From positions 8,074,001-8,138,000 of the forward strand of contig NZ_NETK01000001.1 in NCBI RefSeq assembly GCF_002343915.1: DNA of 64,000 nt, read 5' to 3'. How positions within the stretch are numbered: position 1 is the stretch's first letter; each line of letters begins with the position of its first letter. The notes below the pieces were generated by a model. The model saw nothing but the letters and a program-made list of their open reading frames with translations, searched no databases and was not told the origin of the DNA. Positions 1 to 7,817 of the stretch are shown piece by piece. The position numbers and the translations under genes are program-made. The stretch is from Nannocystis exedens. GTDB lineage: Bacteria; Myxococcota_A; Polyangia; Nannocystales; Nannocystaceae.

Positions 1-2
1 CG

Positions 3-2408
3 CACCTCGTCCTCTCGCGCTCCGCCCGCTGCCTCGGGCTCGCCGCCGCCGTCTCGCTGGTGGCCTCGCCGGCCCGCGCCGACGAGGGGCAGTGGATGCC
101 CGGTCAGATCGTCGAGCTCGACCGCGCCAAGCTGAGCGCGATGGGCCTCGAGCTGCCGCTGGAGCAGCTTTGGAGCGACAACACCGGGCTGATGCGCGCC
201 GCCGTCAACCTCTCGGGCTGCTCGGCGGCGTTCGTGTCGGCCGAGGGCCTGATCGCCACCAATCATCACTGCGCGCACGGGGCGATCCAGGCCGTCAGCA
301 GCGTCGAGCACGACTACCTCAAGGACGGCTTCCTCGCCCGCACGCGCGCCGAGGAGCTGCCGGGCAAGGGCCTGTCGGTGCGGGTGCTCGAGCGCATCGA
401 CGACGTCACGGCGGAGGTGCTGGCGGGCGCGGCGGAGCTGACCGACGACCGGGCGCGGGCGCAGGCGATCGACCGCGCGCGCAAGCAGATCGTCGACGCC
501 TGCGAGAAGCCCGGCGGCGGCCTGCGCTGCGAGGTGGCGGCGTTCTACAACATGAGCCTGTTCCAGCGCTTCACCTACCGCGAGCTCCGCGACGTGCGGC
601 TGGTGTACGCGCCGCCCTCGGCGATCGGCGAGTTCGGCGGCGAGATCGACAACTGGATGTGGCCGCGGCACACCGGCGACTTCACGCTGCTGCGCGCCTA
701 CGTCGGGCCCGGCGGCGAGCCGGCCGAGCGCGCCGACGCCAACGTGCCGTACAAGCCCGACGTGTGGCTGCCGGTGGCGCACTCAGGGGTCAAGGCCGGC
801 GACTTCGTGGCGGTGCTGGGCTACCCCGGCAACACCGAGCGCTACCTGCCGCTGTCGGAGGTCGAGCGCTACGCGTCGCAGATCTTCCCGGCCCGCATCG
901 ACCTCCTCGGCGAGTGGGTGGCGATCTTCGAGGAGCTCGGCGCGACCGACCCGGCGCGCGCGATCAAGGTGGCGTCCGCGAAGAAGGGCCTCGCCAACCG
1001 GCTGAAGAACGCCCGCGGCATGCTCGCCGGGTTCGCGGCGATCGGCCTGCTCGAGCGCCGCCGCGCCGAGGAGGCCGAGCTCGAGAAGTGGGCCGCGGAC
1101 TCGGGCGACCGCTCGCACCGCGAGGCGCTGCCGGCCCTGCGCAAGCTCAGCGAGGAGCGCAAGGACAGCTTCGCCCACGACTACCTGCTCGAGCAGGTGC
1201 CGAACGGACCGAACCTGCTCGGGCTGGCGATCGACCTGGTCCGCCGCGCGCGCGAGCGGCAAAAGCCCGACCTCGAGCGCTCGTCGGGCTACATGGACCG
1301 CAACGAGAAGAAGCTGTGGGACCGCCAGGAGCGGCGCCTCCGCGACTTCGACCCGGAGGTCGACGCGCACCTGCTGGCGTCGGTGATCGCCCGCGCGCAG
1401 GCGCTGCCGGCCGCGTGGAAGCTGGATGCCTTCAAGGACATGTCCCCGGAGCCAGTCGCGGCGAGGCCCGGGGCGGATGGCGCGAAGGACATGGCCGCAA
1501 AGTCAGGCTCGGGGCGCGAGCGCTACCTGAAGCAGGCGCGGCAGCTGATCGCCCGCACCAAGCTGCTGGGCGAGGGCAAGGCGAAGGCGCTGTTCGACGC
1601 CGCCGACCCGGCCGCGCTGGCGGCCAGCGGCGACCCGTTCGTCGCGCTGGCGCTGGCGCTGGCGCCGGCGATCGAGGCGGCCGAGGCGCGGGCCGAGACG
1701 CGGGCGGGGGCGCTGTCGCGGCTCGGGCCGGCGTACTTCTCGATGCTCCGCAAGGTCCGCTCCGGGCCGGTCTACCCCGACGCCAACGGCACCCTGCGCC
1801 TGTCGTACGCGTCGATCCAGGGCTACAAGCCGCGCGAGGGGCTGGTGGCGACGCCGCAGACGACGCTGACCGGGCAGATGGCGAAGGTCACCGGCGAGGA
1901 CCCGTTCACGATGCCGGAGCGGGTGCTGGCGGCTGTCCCGAAGGCCAGGGAGAGCTACTGGGCCGACCCGATCCTCGGCGACGTGCCGATCGCGTTCCTG
2001 TCGACCGGCGACACCACCGGCGGCAACTCCGGCAGCCCGGTGATCAACGGCCGCGGCGAGTTCGTCGGCCTCAACTTCGACCGCGTGTGGGAGAACATCG
2101 CTGGCGACTTCGGCTACAGCGAACGCTCGCGCAACATCGTCGTCGACGTGCGCTACCTGCTGTGGCTGCTCGACAAGGTCGAGGACGCCGACGCGCTGCT
2201 GCAGGAGCTCGGGGTCGGCGGCCTGCGCGTCGCCGGGGCGCGCGCGCAGGTCGGCGAGGGCGCCCCGGGCCCGGCCGCCGCCGGCCCCGCGCCCGCGCAC
2301 GAGACGTGCCCGCAAGAGCGCCGCGGCTGCGGCTGCGCCAGCGGCCCGGAGTCGGCGCCGTGGTGGCTGGTCGGCGGGCTGCTGTGGCTCCGCCGGCGCC
2401 GGCGATGA
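3..2408 (+). CDS. S46-family dipeptidyl-peptidase (DPP7/DPP11-like) with C-terminal surface tag, 5' end outside window
   Basis: This is a serine exopeptidase of the S46 family, whose members remove N-terminal dipeptides in the periplasm or at the cell surface. The frame is open from base 3 and encodes the end of a signal peptide (hydrophobic LGLAAAVSLV, then ASPARA before DEGQW), so the true start lies left of the window. The GTG at 60 would cut the signal in half. Counting from that GTG, the family triad is visible as His70 in TNHHCA, Asp207 in PRHTGDF and Ser657 in TGGNSGSPV. The C-terminus has a Cys-rich stretch (ETCPQERRGCGCAS), a short hydrophobic segment and RRRRR, which resembles a MYXO-CTERM sorting tag and suggests surface display. 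A GGACATGTCC palindrome lies inside the gene at 1436-1445. The family call is firm; peptide specificity is not visible. Confidence 0.9.
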   Translation, partial: HLVLSRSARCLGLAAAVSLVASPARADEGQWMPGQIVELDRAKLSAMGLELPLEQLWSDNTGLMRAAVNLSGCSAAFVSAEGLIATNHHCAHGAIQAVSSVEHDYLKDGFLARTRAEELPGKGLSVRVLERIDDVTAEVLAGAAELTDDRARAQAIDRARKQIVDACEKPGGGLRCEVAAFYNMSLFQRFTYRELRDVRLVYAPPSAIGEFGGEIDNWMWPRHTGDFTLLRAYVGPGGEPAERADANVPYKPDVWLPVAHSGVKAGDFVAVLGYPGNTERYLPLSEVERYASQIFPARIDLLGEWVAIFEELGATDPARAIKVASAKKGLANRLKNARGMLAGFAAIGLLERRRAEEAELEKWAADSGDRSHREALPALRKLSEERKDSFAHDYLLEQVPNGPNLLGLAIDLVRRARERQKPDLERSSGYMDRNEKKLWDRQERRLRDFDPEVDAHLLASVIARAQALPAAWKLDAFKDMSPEPVAARPGADGAKDMAAKSGSGRERYLKQARQLIARTKLLGEGKAKALFDAADPAALAASGDPFVALALALAPAIEAAEARAETRAGALSRLGPAYFSMLRKVRSGPVYPDANGTLRLSYASIQGYKPREGLVATPQTTLTGQMAKVTGEDPFTMPERVLAAVPKARESYWADPILGDVPIAFLSTGDTTGGNSGSPVINGRGEFVGLNFDRVWENIAGDFGYSERSRNIVVDVRYLLWLLDKVEDADALLQELGVGGLRVAGARAQVGEGAPGPAAAGPAPAHETCPQERRGCGCASGPESAPWWLVGGLLWLRRRRR

Positions 2409-2540
2409 GCTGGCCTGAGGGACAGATCCAAGGTCCCGCCGGGGGGCGAGCGGCGCGCGAGGCCGCGGTGCCGGCAGGGGCATGGAGCTGTCCCCGCCGG
2501 TGCGAGCGGCTGGCGAGGCCGCGGTGGCGAGCATAGGCAG

Positions 2541-2920
2541 CGAGCTGCCCTGGCGGACAGGTGAGGGACGCCACTCGGCGGTGCGCGGCTCACGGCGCGA
2601 CGCCGGGCGGGGCGCTCACGAGCTGTCCTGGCGGACAGGTTGAGAGGGGCCGCTCGGCGTGCGCGCGGGGCCCCACGAGCTGTCCTGGCGGTCCGGTTGA
2701 GGGGCGCCACCCGGGGTGCGCGCGGCTCACGACGCGACGCCGGGGGGGGTGCCCACGAGCTGTCCTGGCGGACAGGTTGAGGGACGCCGCTCGGCAATGC
2801 GCGCGGCTCACGGCGCGACGCCGGGCAGGGCGCCCGCGAGCTGTCCTTGTGGACAGGTTGAGAGGCGCCACTCGGCGGTGCCCGGGAGGCGCCCACGAGC
2901 TGTCCTGGCGGTCCGGTCGG
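2541..2920 (+). repeat. Six-copy degenerate direct-repeat array carrying CTGTCC-TGGC-GGACAG hairpins
   Basis: Six copies of a unit containing GAGCTGTCCTGGCGGACAGG begin near 2541, 2618, 2675, 2755, 2836 and 2895. They are 57-81 bp apart and separated by a second repeated motif (CACGGCGCGACGCCGGG). Most copies hold the inverted repeat CTGTCC-N4-GGACAG; two copies (2675 and 2895) have lost the right arm (GGTCCGG). The array fills most of the 700-bp gap between the peptidase and the vWA lipoprotein. The short open frames across it have no recognisable protein features. I see no transposase and no terminal repeats. Confidence 0.8.
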
Positions 2921-3106
2921 ATCGCGAGCCGACGGCCACGCATGGCGGTTCGGACATGGTTTATAAGTCATGTGGTGATCCGCCCCCGGGCGGGCGCGGG
3001 GTGGCCGGCCAGCCGCGGTTCCGTCGCATCGGCCGGGGACGCGAGCGCACGCCGCGGCCTGCTCGCGCCGGCCCGGGGCCGTGATACGAGGTCGGGTGGA
3101 GGTCGT

Positions 3107-4570
3107 ATGCGCGCCGTCTCGCTCGGTTCCGTGGTGCTCCTGTCGCTCGTCGCGTGCGGACCGAAGGGTCCCGAGATGGCGACCGACACGGCCGACTCCG
3201 CGAGCACGACGACCGGGTTGACGACGGTCGACGCGCCGCCGACGACGTCCGGCGGGACGACGGGGCCGACGTCCGGGGCGACGGGGACGAGCGAGGCCGG
3301 GCTCGACCTCGGGCCACCGGACACCACCACGGGCGGCGTGCCGACCTGCGAGGCCACCGGCGGGTGCAACCGCCTCGACCTGCTGTTCGTGATCGACAAC
3401 TCGAGCGGGATGGCCGACGAGCAGAAGAACCTGGTGGCCGCGTTGCCGCACCTGGTGACGCGGCTGCGCGCGCTGGTCGGCGCGGACGGGCTGCCGGTGG
3501 CGCCCGACGTGCATGTGATGGTGACGACCACCGACATGGGACATCCGTACTGCGAGCCGTTCGAGAAGGTCGACTACGACCCGGCCCGGGGCGCGCCGAT
3601 CGCCAGCGCCTGTGCGGAGCGGCTGGAGCGGTTCTCCGGGCTCGGCGGCAACGCGCCGTCACGGCCCGATGTCTGCCTCGACGCCTGTCCCGAGCGACAG
3701 ATCGCCGTGCCCGTCGATCCCTACGTGCAGTTCGACGCCGACGGCGACAACGTGCAGGCGAGCGGCGAGGGCGATCGGGTGATCGAGGCGCTCGAGTGCA
3801 TCGTGCCCCAGGGCATCGACGGCTGCGGCTTCGAGTCGCCGCTCGAGTCGATGCTGCAGGCGCTCGACCCGGAGGCGGCGTGGAACGTCGGACCCGCGCC
3901 GTTCCTCCGCCCGGGGGCGGCGCTGGCGATCGTCCTCGTCGGCGACGAGACCGACTGCTCGGCCCTGGACCTGCGGCACTTCGATCCCAAGAACGTGGAC
4001 GACCCGGAGTTCAACCAGTTCTGGGAGGACCTGCCCGGCCTACCGGGGGTCAAGGGCGAGCCGACCAGCGCGATCTGCTGGAACGCGAGCATGACCTGCG
4101 AGGACACCGACCCCGACCTCGCGTACGACTCGTGCGTGCCGGAGGAGAAGGGGGTGCTGCAGCCGGTCTCGCGCTACACCGAGTTGCTGGTCGAGGCGCT
4201 CGGGGTGCAGCAGGACAAGCCGGTGTACATGCTGGTGGTGACGGGGATCCCGACGAGCGGGATCGAGGATCTGGTCCACCGCGGCTGGGCGCAGGAGGAC
4301 ATCCTGCCCGGCGACCCGGACTCGCCGCAGGAGAAGGAATTCGACTACGGGATCGGGCCGGGCTGCACGAGTCCGGCGACCGGGAACGGCCTGCCGCCGG
4401 GGCGGATCCGCCAGGTCTGCGAGGCGCTCGACGTGGCCGACGATCCGGACACGCCGGCCGACGAGTCGCAGGTCCGCTGCTGCTTCGAGTCGACCTGCAA
4501 CACCGACCTCTCGGCCGGGTTCGACTGCCTGCTCGACAGCCTGGCCCACGAGCTCCGCGCGGCGGGTTGA
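3107..4570 (+). CDS. vWA-type lipoprotein with Thr-rich linker
   Basis: This is a predicted outer-surface lipoprotein of 487 residues. ATG 3107 is chosen because GGTGGAGG lies just upstream and it opens a lipoprotein signal (LLSLVAC, Cys17). The frame is open for 182 codons further upstream, but that part is only the repeat array. After the signal comes a Thr/Ser/Gly-rich linker (about residues 25-75), then a von Willebrand A-like domain beginning LLFVIDNSSG with Asp97. The metal-site motif DxSxS reads DNSSG here, so the last Ser is lost. Many paired cysteines suggest disulfides. A paralogue at 49829-50932 keeps the intact DNSGS motif. The ligand is unknown; the fold call rests on the strand-plus-MIDAS pattern. 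Confidence 0.8.
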   Translation: MRAVSLGSVVLLSLVACGPKGPEMATDTADSASTTTGLTTVDAPPTTSGGTTGPTSGATGTSEAGLDLGPPDTTTGGVPTCEATGGCNRLDLLFVIDNSSGMADEQKNLVAALPHLVTRLRALVGADGLPVAPDVHVMVTTTDMGHPYCEPFEKVDYDPARGAPIASACAERLERFSGLGGNAPSRPDVCLDACPERQIAVPVDPYVQFDADGDNVQASGEGDRVIEALECIVPQGIDGCGFESPLESMLQALDPEAAWNVGPAPFLRPGAALAIVLVGDETDCSALDLRHFDPKNVDDPEFNQFWEDLPGLPGVKGEPTSAICWNASMTCEDTDPDLAYDSCVPEEKGVLQPVSRYTELLVEALGVQQDKPVYMLVVTGIPTSGIEDLVHRGWAQEDILPGDPDSPQEKEFDYGIGPGCTSPATGNGLPPGRIRQVCEALDVADDPDTPADESQVRCCFESTCNTDLSAGFDCLLDSLAHELRAAG

Positions 4571-4892
4571 CGGGGGGCCGGATCGGCGACGGATCGGCGA
4601 AGGATCGCGTGGATGTCGATCCGGGCGAGCGAGGGTTTTCCAGGGATCGGCTCGCGGGCCCCGCGAGCGGGGCGATCGAACGGGGGCCGAGGACCACGAT
4701 CCGGCCGTGGGCCCGTCCGGCCCGGGCGATCTCGCATGGGCCCGCGAAGGAGGCCTTTGTGCGCGCGTACGGGCCCCGGCGGGCCCGGCGGTGCGCGCGC
4801 GCGAACGGACGACCGCCGGCCTGCCGGGCTCGGGCCGCTCGCGGCGCCGGGGTTTTGGCGCCGGCGCCGAGGGTAGGGCACGATCCAGAGTG
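4571..4892. other. Intergenic, 322 bp, no gene seen
   Basis: Three short direct repeats of GGATCGGCGA type lie just after the vWA stop (about 4580-4610). Nothing else stands out except GGTAGGGCA about 20 nt before ATG 4893, which could be a weak -10 region. The open frame running through this stretch into the next gene shows no protein-like features. Confidence 0.5.
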
Positions 4893-7151
4893 ATGCCCGC
4901 GGCCGACGAGACCTACCGCCAGTGGTTGGAGCTCCGCCTCGGGCAATCGTTCATCGACGACCTGATGTCGCCCGACCAGGCGGTGGTGTGGCACGAGCTG
5001 TGCCGCTCGCTCCGGGTCGGGCCCGAGCCGGCGGGCGACGACGACGAAGAGCAGGCGCTCGACGGCTGCGGCGAGTCTCTCGAGACATGTCTCCTCGGAC
5101 AGGGTGACACGGACATGTCGCCGCTGTGGGCGGTCGGGTCGACGCGCGCCGGCGGGTGTACGCTGGTGCAGGACCTGCTGCTCGGGCTGTGCGGGCCGGC
5201 CGGGGCGCCGGCGCGGGCGCGGCTGGGCGACGTGCTGCCGGTGCCGCTGGTGGTGTGCGGGCGGACGGTGCGCGGGCCGCTGGGCATGCTGGGCATGGAT
5301 GTCCGTTGGGACAGCTGCGAGACGGCGGCGGAGGCGCTGGAGCGCTGGTGGGCGCTGGTCGAGCACGACGTGCGCCGGGCGTTCGCGCCGGGGTTCGTCG
5401 CGGCCGAGCTGCGGGCGGGCCGCGGGCGGCCGCTGCTGCTGGTGGCCGGGCTCGACGAGCTGCCGGAGTCGACGCGCGCGGCCGTGGGGCGGTGGGCGGC
5501 CGAGCTGTGCGCCGCGGGAGCACCTGTCCTTTTGACCACGCGCTCGGCCGAGGTGCCGGAGCTCGAGCAGCTGCGCGCGGCCGGGTCGCTGCGGCGGGTG
5601 TACTTGCAACCGCTGGCCCGGCCGGCGATCGATCGCTTCGTCGACCGCTGGGTGCGGCTGCCGGGGGCGTTCGAGCCGGCGGCGGCGGGGCGGGTGCGGG
5701 CGGCGATCGACGGCTCGCCGGCGCGGCGGGCCCTGGCGCGCCGGCCGGTGACGCTGGCGATGCTGACGGTGCTGCTGGCCCGCACCGAGGTCGCGCCCGA
5801 CTCGCTCGAGGAGCTGCAGCGGCAGCTGCTCGCGGTGCTCGACCCGCAGCGGCCGGCGCACCGCCTGCTCGTCGCCCGCATCGTCGCCGATCGCGACAGC
5901 CCGATCGCGTCGGCCGAGCGGGCGGAGTGGGTGGCGCCGCTGGTCGCCGCCGCGGGGGTCCACGACCACCCGGAGCTGGGCGACGCGCTCGGCCGCGATC
6001 CGGCGCTGGCGCTCACGGGCGGAGAGGTGCTGCGCGCGGCAGCGCAGGGCTGGGCCGCGGGCGGGTGCCCGATCGCGGCGGTGCAGTCGCTGGTGCCCCA
6101 GCAGTTGACGGCGCTGGCCGCGGGCCACGTCGGCGACCGCGACGACGCGATGGCGCGGCTCCTGGTGTTCGGCCAGCGCGCGGGCTGGTGGCGGCCGGAG
6201 CACGCGTTCGTGCTGCACCGCGGGCTCCCGGGGCGCGAGCGGCTGTTCGAGGTCGAAGCGGCGGCGATCCGGCCGCGGCCGCTGTTCAACGCGCTGGCGG
6301 GCCTGCAGGAGATGTGGGGCACGTTCGCGTTGCCGCTGCTGCGCGCCGCGCCGCTCGGCTACCTGCTGGCCGAGGGCGGCGCGGCCTGCCCGGTGACGAC
6401 CGCGGCGCTGTTCGCCGAGACCCCGCCGCCCGAGGTGCGGGCGGTGCGAGAGCTGTTCCAGCGCGCCCTCCTGCTCGAGCTGACCCTCGTCAGCGTCGCC
6501 GCCGACGACGAGGTGCTGCAGCGCGAGGTGCTCGACGTCGTCCTCGCCCGCGACCAGGACCTCGACGCGGCGCTCGACCGGGCCCTGCTCGCGGAGCTCG
6601 GCGAGACCCGCCCGCCGGGGCCGCGCAGCGCGGGCAACTTGAGCCCGCGGCTGCTGCACATCGACGCGGCGCTCGAGCTGGCGAGCCGGCTGACGCCCGA
6701 CGGCGCGCCCGAGCTGGCTCGCGACCTCGAGCTGGCGCGCGCGGGGGCGGCGACGGAGCACGAGCCGCGGCTGCAGCGCCTGGCGGCGTTCGTGGTCGTC
6801 ATCCTTTTATATGCGATCGACCGCCGGCTGGTGCCGACGCGCGCGGAGATCCGGCGGAACGATGTCTCGGCGCTGCTGCTGGCGCTGACGCGGCCGGAGA
6901 CGGTGGCGTCCGCGTTCCCCGAGGAGCGCCGCGGGCAGATCGCGGCCGACTGGCAGTGGGTGGCCCGGCAATCGTGGGCGCCCCAGCGAGTCGCGGAGAT
7001 CTTGCTGCTGCACATGCCCGACGCGGTGTCGCTGGCGCCCGAGCGGGTGCTGCCCCGCTGCCACGCGTGGTTGCGACGCTTCCTCGGCGTGACGACCGAG
7101 CGCGGGCCGCAGGAACATGACGGCGGCGAGAGACCGCGCGCCCGCAAGTGA
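4893..7151 (+). CDS. NACHT/STAND-like NTPase with degenerate nucleotide-binding motifs
   Basis: This 752-residue protein is read as NACHT-like. About residues 73-95 give AVGSTRAGGCT, in the place of a P-loop but with Gly and Cys where Lys-Ser/Thr is expected. PLLLVAGLDELPE follows in the Walker B position, keeping the NACHT-style GLDEL but with Ala for the first Asp. VLLTTRS is a sensor-1-like strand and helical repeats follow to the end. The N-terminal 70 residues are unassigned and could be an adaptor or effector. A palindromic DNA element (5082-5119) encodes the linker directly before the pseudo-P-loop. STAND/NACHT proteins are signalling or antiphage switches in bacteria; whether this one binds nucleotide is doubtful. 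ATG 4893 is chosen because the upstream frame is unstructured. No effector gene is adjacent. Confidence 0.6.
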   Translation: MPAADETYRQWLELRLGQSFIDDLMSPDQAVVWHELCRSLRVGPEPAGDDDEEQALDGCGESLETCLLGQGDTDMSPLWAVGSTRAGGCTLVQDLLLGLCGPAGAPARARLGDVLPVPLVVCGRTVRGPLGMLGMDVRWDSCETAAEALERWWALVEHDVRRAFAPGFVAAELRAGRGRPLLLVAGLDELPESTRAAVGRWAAELCAAGAPVLLTTRSAEVPELEQLRAAGSLRRVYLQPLARPAIDRFVDRWVRLPGAFEPAAAGRVRAAIDGSPARRALARRPVTLAMLTVLLARTEVAPDSLEELQRQLLAVLDPQRPAHRLLVARIVADRDSPIASAERAEWVAPLVAAAGVHDHPELGDALGRDPALALTGGEVLRAAAQGWAAGGCPIAAVQSLVPQQLTALAAGHVGDRDDAMARLLVFGQRAGWWRPEHAFVLHRGLPGRERLFEVEAAAIRPRPLFNALAGLQEMWGTFALPLLRAAPLGYLLAEGGAACPVTTAALFAETPPPEVRAVRELFQRALLLELTLVSVAADDEVLQREVLDVVLARDQDLDAALDRALLAELGETRPPGPRSAGNLSPRLLHIDAALELASRLTPDGAPELARDLELARAGAATEHEPRLQRLAAFVVVILLYAIDRRLVPTRAEIRRNDVSALLLALTRPETVASAFPEERRGQIAADWQWVARQSWAPQRVAEILLLHMPDAVSLAPERVLPRCHAWLRRFLGVTTERGPQEHDGGERPRARK
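5082..5119. repeat. Intragenic CATGTC-type palindromic repeat
   Basis: GAGACATGTCTC (a perfect 12-bp palindrome at 5082-5093) is followed by CGGACAGGGTG and GGACATGTC. This belongs to the dispersed TGTCC/GGACA family and sits in the linker before the pseudo-P-loop of the NACHT-like gene, keeping the frame open. Confidence 0.7.
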
Positions 7152-7239
7152 CAGCCGCGCGGACGCCGAGGTGCGGCCGGCGAGGGGCGCGCGAGCGCCT
7201 CGGCCGTGACGAGGGGGTGATCTGCGCGGGCCGGTGAGG

Positions 7240-7515
7240 GTGACGGAGGCCCGGCCGCGAGGGGGCGAGCTGCGGGCGCCGCGTGACGGAGGCTCGGCCG
7301 CGAGGGGTGCGAGACTCGGGCGCCGCGGCGGTGGCGAGCGCGCGGAGCCGCGGCGCGTGATGGAGGCTCGGCCGCGGGAGGTGCGAGACTCGGGCGGCGC
7401 GGCGGTGGCGGGCGCGCGGAGGCGCGGCGCGTGATGGAGGCTCGGCCGCGGGAGGTGCGAGACTCGGGCGCGCGCAGCCGGTGAGCTGCGGCGATGGTGA
7501 CGGAGGATCGGCGGC
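7240..7515 (+). repeat. Degenerate direct-repeat array (GTGAYGGAGGCTCGGCCGCG)
   Basis: Five copies of a unit starting GTGATGGAGGCTCGGCCGCG, mostly continued by GGAGGTGCGAGACTCGGGCG, begin at 7240, 7283, 7357, 7431 and 7497. Copies 3 and 4 are nearly identical over 74 bp; the others are decayed. The array fills most of the 666-bp gap between the NACHT-like gene and the giant TPR gene. It is unrelated in sequence to the array at 2541-2920. Confidence 0.75.
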
Positions 7516-7728
7516 GAGGAGCGCGAGACTTTGCGTGTCACTGCTCGCCACGCGTGAATCGATCGGCTCGGCGCGCGCGGCTCGAGCCCGGTGGTGCGTC
7601 GACGCGTCGCGGACGCGAGGACGCAGCGCGCGGAAACGTGACGGCGGTACGTCGCGCGGCGGCTCGCGAGGACGTCACGGCAGGCGCGGGGGTGCGCGGC
7701 CCGGCCGGCCCGCGGGATAGGCAAAGCC

Positions 7729-7737
7729 TGGTATGGT
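7729..7737 (+). promoter_or_regulatory. Probable extended -10 promoter element for the TPR gene
   Basis: TGGTATGGT matches an extended -10 (TGnTATnnT). It lies 80 nt before the chosen ATG and 35 nt before an in-frame GTG at 7773. The surrounding DNA is extremely GC-rich, so this A/T-containing hexamer stands out. No clear -35 box is visible. Confidence 0.45.
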
Positions 7738-7817
7738 GCAACCCTGGCCGAAAGCGCTGACGCGCGCCTGGTGTGCGGGCAGGCGCGGCGTCGGTCAGGG
7801 CAGGCACGAGGCATCCG

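Noticed and set aside
2561..3106. 182-codon N-terminal extension of the vWA lipoprotein
   Set aside because: It only reads through the repeat array; ATG 3107 has a Shine-Dalgarno and opens a lipoprotein signal.
5082..5119. Insertion-sequence end or attachment site
   Set aside because: The palindrome is one of many dispersed copies; no transposase, integrase or target duplication is present.
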